A program made the translations under genes and the position numbers. Of a stretch of 64,000 nucleotides of DNA, positions 34,599 to 42,355 are shown one piece after another. The DNA comes from Ruminococcaceae bacterium UBA3751 (GTDB lineage Bacteria; Bacillota; Clostridia; Oscillospirales; Acutalibacteraceae): contig DFGL01000024.1 in assembly GCA_002371215.1 (NCBI GenBank), positions 1 through 64,000 of the forward strand, in the 5' to 3' direction. The stretch's first letter is position 1; the number at the start of each line of letters is the position of its first letter. Under the pieces are notes generated by a model. That model searched no databases. It worked only from the letters and a program-made list of their open reading frames with translations, and was not told the origin of the DNA.

Positions 34599-36656
34599 AT
34601 GCAAACTATATCTATTCCATTCGGCTGGATAATGCGGTTTTGCTATAATCTGCTTTCAAATTACGGGCTTGCGATTATTCTGTTTACCGTTATTACAAAA
34701 ATAATTCTTCTACCCGTTGCTCTGTGGACGCAGCAAAACTCTGTTAAATTAGTTAAAATTCAGCCGCAGTTAAACTACATAAAGGCTAAATATTTTGGGG
34801 ATAAGGACAAGATATCCGACGAACAGCTGAGTTTGTATAAGAAGGAAAAATATAATCCCTTTATCGGAATGGTTCCGATGATAATTCAGATTTTTATTCT
34901 GATGTGTCTTATTCAGATTATATATAACCCTCTTACTCATATTTTAGCTCTCCCGCAGAGCGTAATTGACAGCGTAATAAACGCAGTTATCGCTGCAACG
35001 GGGCTTGATATTGATACGGCTTCAATTCAGCTTTTATCGGTAACCGAAATTCAAAACGGGCTTAATATGGGAAGCATTGACGTTTCCGCAATTAGGTCAC
35101 TTGATATGAATTTACTCGGATTTGATTTATCCGTAGTTCCCGTTAAGGAAGGAGGAAAGTATTTCCTCGTCCCGATAGCAGCGGGAGCATTTTCGCTTTT
35201 GCTCTCTTTTTCCCAGAATATTTTCAATCCCCTTCAGGCTGAGCAGAATAAGCTTACTCAGTATTCAACCGCCGCGGTATCCGTTGGTATTTCCCTTATT
35301 CTCGGCGGCTTTGTTCCTGCGGGAATAGGCTTTTACTGGATAATAAGCAACGTTTTAACCATAGTACAGCAGTTCCTTCTCAACGTAATAATCAACCCCA
35401 AAAAGCATATTGACTATGCGGAGCTTGAAAAGAGCAGAGAAGAGCTTGAAAAAATCACTTCATTAAGCAAAAAGACCAGACTTAAGAGAAGCGACGAAAA
35501 CTATAAAAGGCAAAAGGCGGACTGCAAAAAATTTTTTTCGGTTGCAAACAAGCACTTTGTAATCTATGCCGAGGGCGGCGGATTTTACAAATATTTTGAA
35601 CATATTATCGCCTACCTTTTAGAGCATTCAAACATCATAATACATTACATTACGAGCGACCCTGATGACAATATTTTTAATATTGCAAAAACAGAGCAGC
35701 GAATTAAGCCATATTTTATCAGTTCGCAGAGAATGATAACCGTATTTATGAAAATGGATGCTGATATTGTACTGATGACGACTCCCGACCTTGAAAACTA
35801 TCAGTATAAAAGGTCATACGTCAGAAAAGATATTGAATATATTTACGTTGTTCACGGACCTATGAGCACTCATATGGTTATGAATAACGGCTGCCTTGAC
35901 CATTTTGATACTATTTTCTGCGTTGGCGAATTTCAGATTCCCGAAATCAGAAAGCAGGAGGAGATTTATAAGCTCCCCGAAAAGAATCTCGTCGTTTGCG
36001 GTTACGGTTTTCTTGAAAAACTTTACAGGGATTACCAAAACACGAAGAAAAACGAAAGAGAAAAGAAAAAAATACTCATTGCTCCCTCGTGGCAGGAGGA
36101 TAATATCCTTGACAGCTGTATTGATTCTCTGCTTGACGGACTGCTCGGAAAGGGCTTCAGCGTTCATCTTCGCCCCCACCCCGAGTACGTTAAGCGCTAC
36201 AGACCTAAGCTTGACAGAATTCTTTCCAAATACGAAGGCGCAAAGGATTTTGTATGTGAGCTCGATTTCAGCGACAGCAGTTCAATCTATAACTCCGATA
36301 TACTTATTACCGACTGGTCGGCTACCGCTTATGAGTTTTCATACGTTACGCTGAAGCCGAGCGTTTTCATTAACACCAAACCTAAAATCTATAATAAGGA
36401 ATACAAGCAAATAGGAATTGAACCGCTTGAAATCACGCTAAGAGACAAGATAGGCCGCAGCTTTAATCCCGACAGCCTTGACGGTATCGCAAACGCTGTA
36501 AGCGAAATGATTGATAATGCCGATGAATATGAAAAAATTATTCTTGAGGCAAGAAATAAGTACGTTGCAAACTTCGGCGAAAGCGGAAAGATTGCAGGAA
36601 GATATATTGTTAATTCACTAATAGAAAAATCCAAAAATCAGGAGGATAAAAAATGA
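34599..36656 (+). CDS. Fusion: YidC/Oxa1-like insertase + CDP-glycerol glycerophosphotransferase-like domain
   Basis: 685 residues with two domains. Residues 1-~265 form a YidC/Oxa1-like membrane domain: first helix in GLAIILFTVITKIILLPVAL, an 'N-x-K' cytoplasmic hairpin (SVKLVKIQPQLNYIKAKYFG), then PFIGMVPMIIQIFILM and a C-terminal helix pair. A charged linker leads to residues ~300-680, resembling TagB/TagF-type transferases: VVHGPMSTHM, a RPHPEY segment and SDILITDWSATAYEFSY. The second domain would be cytoplasmic. The gene is 12 bp after the sulfatase-like gene and overlaps the next by four bases. The fusion is unusual; the function may be membrane-coupled polymer synthesis. Confidence 0.85.
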   Translation: MQTISIPFGWIMRFCYNLLSNYGLAIILFTVITKIILLPVALWTQQNSVKLVKIQPQLNYIKAKYFGDKDKISDEQLSLYKKEKYNPFIGMVPMIIQIFILMCLIQIIYNPLTHILALPQSVIDSVINAVIAATGLDIDTASIQLLSVTEIQNGLNMGSIDVSAIRSLDMNLLGFDLSVVPVKEGGKYFLVPIAAGAFSLLLSFSQNIFNPLQAEQNKLTQYSTAAVSVGISLILGGFVPAGIGFYWIISNVLTIVQQFLLNVIINPKKHIDYAELEKSREELEKITSLSKKTRLKRSDENYKRQKADCKKFFSVANKHFVIYAEGGGFYKYFEHIIAYLLEHSNIIIHYITSDPDDNIFNIAKTEQRIKPYFISSQRMITVFMKMDADIVLMTTPDLENYQYKRSYVRKDIEYIYVVHGPMSTHMVMNNGCLDHFDTIFCVGEFQIPEIRKQEEIYKLPEKNLVVCGYGFLEKLYRDYQNTKKNEREKKKILIAPSWQEDNILDSCIDSLLDGLLGKGFSVHLRPHPEYVKRYRPKLDRILSKYEGAKDFVCELDFSDSSSIYNSDILITDWSATAYEFSYVTLKPSVFINTKPKIYNKEYKQIGIEPLEITLRDKIGRSFNPDSLDGIANAVSEMIDNADEYEKIILEARNKYVANFGESGKIAGRYIVNSLIEKSKNQEDKK

Positions 36657-36856
36657 CGCTCTTTAAGATGTATATTGACCCCTCTGTTATGAGCTATACT
36701 ATTCAGATTGTTGCCGGCGCGGTAATTACAGTCGGCGCAATAGTAGGAATAGTTTTCCGCAGAATGAAAAAGAAGGTTAAAAACACACTCAACATTGATG
36801 AAAACAAAAACAAAGAGGTTGAGGAAGAGGTTAAATTTACCGACGAAGAAGAATAA
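36653..36856 (+). CDS. Small single-helix membrane protein
   Basis: 67 residues: one hydrophobic helix (YTIQIVAGAVITVGAIVGIVF), then a basic patch (RRMKKKVK) and an acidic tail (NKEVEEEVKFTDEEE). It overlaps the end of the YidC/transferase fusion by four bases (ATGA), so it is a translated operon member. No known family; it may assist the adjacent membrane machinery. Confidence 0.75.
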   Translation: MTLFKMYIDPSVMSYTIQIVAGAVITVGAIVGIVFRRMKKKVKNTLNIDENKNKEVEEEVKFTDEEE

Positions 36857-36877
36857 ATTCATATACGGAGAGTATGT

Positions 36878-37819
36878 ATGTTATTTGGCATTTCAGCAGG
36901 TGTTACCTGGGCTCTTGAAACAATAATAATAGGCATAGCCCTCGGAATGACGCCCTTTATTGAGGATAAAAGGGCGGTTTTTCTTGCGCCGTTTGTAAGC
37001 ACCTTTATTCACGACGGTTGCTCCGCAATCTGGGCGTGCATTTATAATACTTTCAGAGGACAGCTTCCCGACGTTTTAAAAGCGCTGAAAACAAAAAGCG
37101 GAAAATTTGTTATGCTTGCAGGCATTATCGGCGGCCCCGTAGGTATGACGGGCTATATAATGTCCATTAACTATATGGGCGCTTCAATAGGCGCTGTTGC
37201 GAGCGCGGTATTCCCCGCTATCGGCGCCGTTCTTGCGTATATATTCCTGAAAGAAGAAATGAAATGGTACCGCTGGGTACTGCTTGGGATTACCCTGCTC
37301 GGCGTTTACGGGCTCAGCTATTCGCCCGAAATATCAATAAACAATTTCTGGCTCGGTATTACGGGCGCGCTTATGTGTTCCTTCGGCTGGGGAATTGAGG
37401 CGGTAATCCTTGCAAAATGCTTTAAGGACCCGTCTGTTAAAAACGAATACGCCCTTCAGATAAGACAGACGACCTCCGCCCTTATCTACGGAGTTATCCT
37501 GCTCCCCGTTCTGAAAGGCTGGGGCTTTACGGTTAATCTCTTTAAGGGAGAGAGCATAAAGGTACTGCCTATAATAGCTTTAGCAGCGCTTTTCGCAACA
37601 ATATCCTACCTCTGCTACTACAAGGCAATAGCAAAAATAGGCGCCTCAAAGGCAATGGCGCTTGACGTTACCTACGCGGCATGGTCAATTTTCTTCACGG
37701 TTGTAATACTGAGGGATTATTCAGTACTTTCGCCGCTTACGGTAAGCTGCGCATTAATTGTAATAGTTTGCGGCATTCTTGCCGCGGCAGACTTCAAGGA
37801 ACTTAAAAAGAAAAATTAA
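36878..37819 (+). CDS. DMT-superfamily (EamA) transporter
   Basis: 313-residue protein with ten hydrophobic helices in two EamA repeats (LLFGISAGVTWALETIIIGI and GITGALMCSFGWGIEAVILA), a signature of drug/metabolite transporters. Two Pro-Gly helical regions, IGASIGAVASAVFPAIGAVL and KIGASKAMALDVTYAAW, are typical. The substrate is unknown. It lies 21 bp after the small membrane protein and 15 bp before the next gene in an apparent operon. Confidence 0.88.
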   Translation: MLFGISAGVTWALETIIIGIALGMTPFIEDKRAVFLAPFVSTFIHDGCSAIWACIYNTFRGQLPDVLKALKTKSGKFVMLAGIIGGPVGMTGYIMSINYMGASIGAVASAVFPAIGAVLAYIFLKEEMKWYRWVLLGITLLGVYGLSYSPEISINNFWLGITGALMCSFGWGIEAVILAKCFKDPSVKNEYALQIRQTTSALIYGVILLPVLKGWGFTVNLFKGESIKVLPIIALAALFATISYLCYYKAIAKIGASKAMALDVTYAAWSIFFTVVILRDYSVLSPLTVSCALIVIVCGILAAADFKELKKKN

Positions 37820-37834
37820 ACTCGAGGCAAAGCT

Positions 37835-39415
37835 ATGAAACTGTTAGTCAACGATAAAGTAATTAAAAATGTTTTAGAGAGGATAGGCGTTAATTACTCT
37901 GTTAACGGCACGCCTTTTGAGATAGACGGGTACAGAATGACTATCGAAAACGACGGACATTTTTATCTTCAGGAAGTTGAGGAGGAAATAAACACCTTCT
38001 GCATTGTTGAAACAGAAAACGAAGCTTGCTTTACCTTAGATAAATTCCAACACCCGTTCGTTTATACAAAAATAAAAGCTGAAATTAAACAAAAAACGCT
38101 CATTCTGCAGTCTGAAAATACGCATGGAGAAGAAACCGTATTTGTTTATAAAAAGACTAGAAATTACGTTCTCCCGGATATTAACGAATTCATAGAGTTA
38201 ACCGATGAACACATAAACAATCTGTCACATTGCGATATTTTCCTTACAATACCCGGAAAGTATAACAGTGATGTTGATTTGTCCGCCCTGAAAGACAACG
38301 GTACATCGGAATTATTCGGGTATTACAAAGCCAATATTAATGATGTTACAAAGCACGAGATTGCAGGTTGGGCTAACAGCGAATTCAACAGAATATACGC
38401 CGGCGACGTAACTCTTAATATAAAAACCGATAATAAAGGCTATACTCAGTTTGCTCAGGTGTACATAGTTTACCATATCACCGGAGTATGTGTTGTTGAG
38501 TTCTATATTCCAAACTGTTATATCGGCGGTAACAAAATTATAAACTATTTTTGCGAAGATTTAATAGAGTATTCTTTTAATTCCGAAAAGCCCTGTTCCT
38601 CGCGCGAATTGCTTGAAAAGCTGTCTATTCGTCCTTTCGGCACAAAGCGAAGTATGGTTTTTGCTTACGGTAATGTTAACGAGCAGGAAATAGTACGGGC
38701 TCTTATGAATGAGGAAAACCCTTATACCCGTTTCAAGGACGACTATATTAAAGAAATATTATCGGACAATATAGCGGTCTATAATTCAGCCGATGTTTAT
38801 GTTTCTCCAACAACAATAATTGAAATCTGCAAAGATAACACCGCTAATCAAAGCCCGTCAGAACGGCTTGAATATCAAATTATGGAGCTGTTCTTTGTTG
38901 AACTTTTATTGATTCAGGATGCTTCAATAGACAAAGTTTACCGTCAGCTTCAATGTGAAAAAGAAAGAGTTATTAAAGGCAGCGAGGGCATTGATGATTC
39001 AATAGAATACCTTGATCAGTTAAGTTATGACCTGAGCGAGTGCATAAAATTTTCAGATTATTCAATGTACCGCTACCCCGTAACCAAAGCTTCTGCCGAA
39101 AAAATAACAAAGAAGCTTGAAATTGATAAGATTTACAAAAAATATGAAGAAAACCGAACGGTTATAGAAACGCTTATCAGTATTAACGAACGCAAACGAT
39201 TTTCACAGGCGGACAGAGTTGAACAACGATTTCTGCTTATTATCACTATCATAAGCGCCCTTGACGCAGTTTTGGAAATACTTACGCCTTTGAACATAAT
39301 ATGGCTAAGGTACGTTATTTCCTTTGCCTCAATAGGAATTATCCTTGCGCTATACTTCTATTTTAAATTCAAAATTAAAAACAAAAGGGGCAAAAACACA
39401 AATGAACAAAAATAG
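37835..39415 (+). CDS. Uncharacterised protein with C-terminal membrane pair
   Basis: 526 residues. The N-terminal ~350 residues are mixed alpha/beta with no motif I recognise; residues ~350-465 are helical and charged, likely a coiled coil; two helices close the protein (~470-490 FLLIITIISALDAVLEIL, ~497-515 YVISFASIGIILALYFYF). The charged-helix-then-two-membrane-helix layout recalls RMD1/DUF155 or CorA-like proteins, but I cannot confirm either. The C39-like protease gene starts inside its last codons (14-base overlap), so the two probably act together. Confidence 0.65.
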   Translation: MKLLVNDKVIKNVLERIGVNYSVNGTPFEIDGYRMTIENDGHFYLQEVEEEINTFCIVETENEACFTLDKFQHPFVYTKIKAEIKQKTLILQSENTHGEETVFVYKKTRNYVLPDINEFIELTDEHINNLSHCDIFLTIPGKYNSDVDLSALKDNGTSELFGYYKANINDVTKHEIAGWANSEFNRIYAGDVTLNIKTDNKGYTQFAQVYIVYHITGVCVVEFYIPNCYIGGNKIINYFCEDLIEYSFNSEKPCSSRELLEKLSIRPFGTKRSMVFAYGNVNEQEIVRALMNEENPYTRFKDDYIKEILSDNIAVYNSADVYVSPTTIIEICKDNTANQSPSERLEYQIMELFFVELLLIQDASIDKVYRQLQCEKERVIKGSEGIDDSIEYLDQLSYDLSECIKFSDYSMYRYPVTKASAEKITKKLEIDKIYKKYEENRTVIETLISINERKRFSQADRVEQRFLLIITIISALDAVLEILTPLNIIWLRYVISFASIGIILALYFYFKFKIKNKRGKNTNEQK

Positions 39416-39947
39416 AAAAGCTGAGCATTTTGAACAGACAAAACTGAAAAATATTCGTACATTTACAATTAACCCAAGCCGCCTTTTTCGCCAGGAACGC
39501 GACTGGAGTTGTGCATTTGCGTGCATAAGAACGCTGTTATCAGTTAACCATTCCGATATTGCAGACGAGGACAGTTTTATTAAAAAATACAGCCTTACCC
39601 CGAAGGCTTATTTTTCCAGGGATATAAAAAAGCTCGGTATCCTGAATGAAAACGATGCAATTTTCGGCTGTGATATAAGCGAGGAAATAACATTTGACTA
39701 CATTATAAAGCTAATTCAAAAAGGCTATGGAGTTATGCTTGAGAGCATGATAAACTATTCGCACTGGATGGTCCTTTTAGCGTGTTATCCTCTAAACGGA
39801 AGCAACAAAGAAGAGTGCTCGCTTGTGTTTTTTGACCCGTATTACAATGAAATACGCATTATGAGACTGGATGAATTTGAAACAGTTTGGTTAGACGGCG
39901 ACCACGAGAGCAATGGGATAAAAAAGGATTTTATTGCTATAAAATAA
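39402..39947 (+). CDS. C39-like cysteine peptidase
   Basis: 181 residues from the ATG at 39402. RQERDWSCAFACIRTLL carries the catalytic Cys after a conserved Gln and Trp; the His is in YSHWMVLLACY and an Asp in FFDPYYNE, matching the C39/guanylyl-cyclase-like (BtrH) papain fold. It has no signal peptide or ABC domain, so it is not a bacteriocin exporter. Possible tasks are deconjugation or processing of a partner such as the adjacent membrane protein. It is the last gene of the unit, followed by a strong terminator. Confidence 0.7.
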   Translation: MNKNRKAEHFEQTKLKNIRTFTINPSRLFRQERDWSCAFACIRTLLSVNHSDIADEDSFIKKYSLTPKAYFSRDIKKLGILNENDAIFGCDISEEITFDYIIKLIQKGYGVMLESMINYSHWMVLLACYPLNGSNKEECSLVFFDPYYNEIRIMRLDEFETVWLDGDHESNGIKKDFIAIK

Positions 39948-39949
39948 AC

Positions 39950-39987
39950 AAAACTCTGAGCATATAAGTGCTCAGAGTTTTATTTTT
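39950..39987. terminator. Bidirectional terminator
   Basis: AAAACTCTGAGCA-N6-TGCTCAGAGTTTT followed by ATTTTT on the plus strand and GTTTATTTT on the minus strand, between convergent genes. Confidence 0.9.
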
Positions 39988-39990
39988 GCC

Positions 39991-41163
39991 TTAAAGCTCA
40001 ACTGTTTTGAGCTTTGACCATTTTGAAACGAATTTCTTTTTACCTACCTTAGTGTAGGAGCGAACGCGGATATAATAGGTTTTTCCGCTCTTAAGCTTTT
40101 TGATAGTTGCAGAAGCCTTTGCGGGATTAGCTATCTTAACGGTCTTTTTGTTTTCAAAATACTCGTTTGTTGCGTACTTAATCTCATAACCGCTTGCTTT
40201 TTTATCCTTTTTCCAGCTTACCTTAATCGCTTTGTTCAGCGCCTTAGCCTTCTTGATTTTAAAGGACTTTGACCTTACCTTAACGTAAAAATCGGTCCAT
40301 TCGGGGTTGGTTTTGAGCTCAGCCCTTTTGCCTTTGAATGCCTTGCCTGCAAGCTCTTTGCCGTAAAGCTGATAATCAAACCACGCTATCATATACGGGA
40401 AGGTCTTTTCGCAGCTGTCAGCGTGCTCAACGCCCTTCATTCTTGCAAGATAAATATCTGTATTTCTTTTAATAGCCTGAAATGCGGGGAAAAGACTTGA
40501 TTCAAACGGAGCGATAATATTAGCGTCCGTTCCGCCTGTTCCGCCTACTAAAAGAGTAGGAAGCTTAACGGTGTCTGGGTCGTACGGGCAATTCTGAATA
40601 GGCGAATTTTCAAGCGCCTGCGATGGAAGCGAAGCCATAAAGATTGCCTTATAATACTTTGCATTTTCATACTTTTCAGGGTCAGACATACTGATTGTAC
40701 AGGTTGCGCCCTGTGAATGACCTGCAAGAACGACTTTCTTTAAATCAAGCTTATTATAAATCTTGCTGCCTTTTTTCTTGTTTATTTTCATCAGCTTTGT
40801 AAAGCCCGCGTCCATACTCGTACCAAGACCTGTGTTCTGGTCAGTATTACAAAGGCAGACATAGCCGTGAGAAGCGGCAATGCTAAGGAATTCGGAAGTA
40901 CCGTTATTCTTCTCATAGTCCGAGCCCGTTCCGTTACAGTAAAGAAGAACGGGGCGCTTACTGAGTTTTTTAATGTTTTTCGGGTACCATACCTTATAGG
41001 TAAAATCATTGCCCTTAACCTTATAGGTCAAAGTGCTTACTGCGTACTTGCCGTTTTTTGAATAGTGGTCAAATACCTCCTTGCCGGCTGCCGAGGCTGT
41101 AATCGGAAGTGCGGATACAACCATTAAAACCGCAAGGAAAATCAATACTATTTTCTTTTTCAT
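39991..41163 (-). CDS. Secreted alpha/beta hydrolase with Fn3-like C-terminus
   Basis: 390 residues with a signal peptide (IVLIFLAVLMVVSALPITAS). An alpha/beta-hydrolase core (~30-275) has the nucleophile Ser150 in VLAGHSQGATCTIS, like PAF-acetylhydrolase/chlorophyllase-type esterases; a candidate acid is in the PTLLVGGTGGTDAN region and the His in GVEHADS. The C-terminal ~100 residues are the lysine-rich Fn3-like module (SGYEIKYATNEYF to YYIRVRSYTKVGK and SKWSKLK) shared with 23269-26292 and 26509-27798. The substrate is unknown, perhaps acetylated polysaccharide or lipid. Confidence 0.8.
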   Translation of the reverse strand: MKKKIVLIFLAVLMVVSALPITASAAGKEVFDHYSKNGKYAVSTLTYKVKGNDFTYKVWYPKNIKKLSKRPVLLYCNGTGSDYEKNNGTSEFLSIAASHGYVCLCNTDQNTGLGTSMDAGFTKLMKINKKKGSKIYNKLDLKKVVLAGHSQGATCTISMSDPEKYENAKYYKAIFMASLPSQALENSPIQNCPYDPDTVKLPTLLVGGTGGTDANIIAPFESSLFPAFQAIKRNTDIYLARMKGVEHADSCEKTFPYMIAWFDYQLYGKELAGKAFKGKRAELKTNPEWTDFYVKVRSKSFKIKKAKALNKAIKVSWKKDKKASGYEIKYATNEYFENKKTVKIANPAKASATIKKLKSGKTYYIRVRSYTKVGKKKFVSKWSKLKTVEL

Positions 41164-41284
41164 AAATATCCCTCCCTTAAAGATACAATTTCATTGTACA
41201 TTGTTTTATCCGTAAAATCAACTAATATTGTAATTAATAGAAAAATATGATATATTATATATAACAAATTAAGGAGAAACGGCT

Positions 41285-42292
41285 ATGAATAAAGACTTTA
41301 AAGGAACAGTTGACGGGAAAAAATACGTCCCCTACAACGAGAGAACGGGCAACGAATCCGTTGTTTATTTCACTCGCGATTTATCCCCCGAAGGACTTTT
41401 AAAGATTTACAAAAAGGTAAGCGCAGAACTTACAGGAAAAATCGGAATAAAGCTCCATACGGGCGAAAAGAACGGGCCGAACATCATTCCGCGCCCGTGG
41501 GTTAAAAACCTTATTGAAAAGGAACTGCCCGACGCTGCCATAGTTGAAACAAACACCTACTACGAGGGAGACAGATACACAACCCAACAGCACAGAGAAA
41601 CTCTTGAAGTAAACGGCTGGAATTTCTGCCCCGTAGATATTATGGACGAGGACGGCACCGTTGCGCTCCCCGTTAAAGGCGGAAAATGGTTTAATGAGAT
41701 GTATATGGGCAAGAACATAACCAACTACGACTCCCTTCTTGTTCTCACTCACTTTAAAGGGCATATGATGGGCGGTTTCGGCGGCTCAAACAAGAATATC
41801 GGAATAGGCTGCGCTGACGGAAGAATCGGCAAAAAGATGATTCACACCGCCGAGGGCAGCAACAATATGTGGAGCATTGCCGAGGAGGAGCTTATGGAGA
41901 GAATATCCGAGAGCTCAAAGGCAACGGTTGATTACTTCGGTAAGAACATTACGTTTATAAACGTTCTGCGAAATATGTCCGTATCCTGCGACTGCGAGGG
42001 CTGCGCGGCAATGCCCGTTGTAACCCCTAATATCGGAATTCTCGCTTCAACGGATATCTGCGCGGTTGATACGGCTTCAATTGACTTGGTATACGCTCTT
42101 GATGAAAAAGACCACGCGGACCTTATTGAAAGAATTCAGACCCGCCACGGTCACCGCCAGCTCAGCTATATGAAGGAGCTCGGAATGGGCAACGATAAGT
42201 ACGTTCTCATTGACCTTGATAACGACGAAAAGCGTATTTACCCGAAGGACGCGGTTGAAGACGTTATCCCATTTGAAAAAGACAATAGGTAA
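41285..42292 (+). CDS. DUF362-family protein
   Basis: 335 residues. DUF362 signature segments are YFTRDLSPEGLLKIYKKV, GIKLHTGEKNGPNIIPRPW, LVLTHFKGHMMGGFGGSNKN and SCDCEGCAAMPVVTPNIGIL followed by ASTDICAVDTASIDLVY. Other members carry extra 4Fe-4S ferredoxin motifs; this one has only the conserved CDCxxC. The family's role is unknown, with suggested links to iron-sulfur or cofactor metabolism. It is a single gene with a terminator at 42316-42350; the site is AAGGAGAAACGGCT. Confidence 0.85.
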   Translation: MNKDFKGTVDGKKYVPYNERTGNESVVYFTRDLSPEGLLKIYKKVSAELTGKIGIKLHTGEKNGPNIIPRPWVKNLIEKELPDAAIVETNTYYEGDRYTTQQHRETLEVNGWNFCPVDIMDEDGTVALPVKGGKWFNEMYMGKNITNYDSLLVLTHFKGHMMGGFGGSNKNIGIGCADGRIGKKMIHTAEGSNNMWSIAEEELMERISESSKATVDYFGKNITFINVLRNMSVSCDCEGCAAMPVVTPNIGILASTDICAVDTASIDLVYALDEKDHADLIERIQTRHGHRQLSYMKELGMGNDKYVLIDLDNDEKRIYPKDAVEDVIPFEKDNR

Positions 42293-42315
42293 AAACGATA
42301 ATAAATCCAGATTAA

Positions 42316-42350
42316 AAAAAGGAATTGCAAAACGCAATTCCTTTTTGTTT
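42316..42350. terminator. Terminator between DUF362 gene and pnp
   Basis: AAAAAGGAATTGC-N5-GCAATTCCTTTTT stem then GTTT; convergent with pnp, whose stop lies 6 bp away, so it may serve both. Confidence 0.85.
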
Positions 42351-42355
42351 ATTTA

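Noticed and set aside
41285..42292. Ferredoxin-type protein
   Set aside because: No CxxCxxCxxxC motif is present; only the DUF362 CDCxxC pattern.
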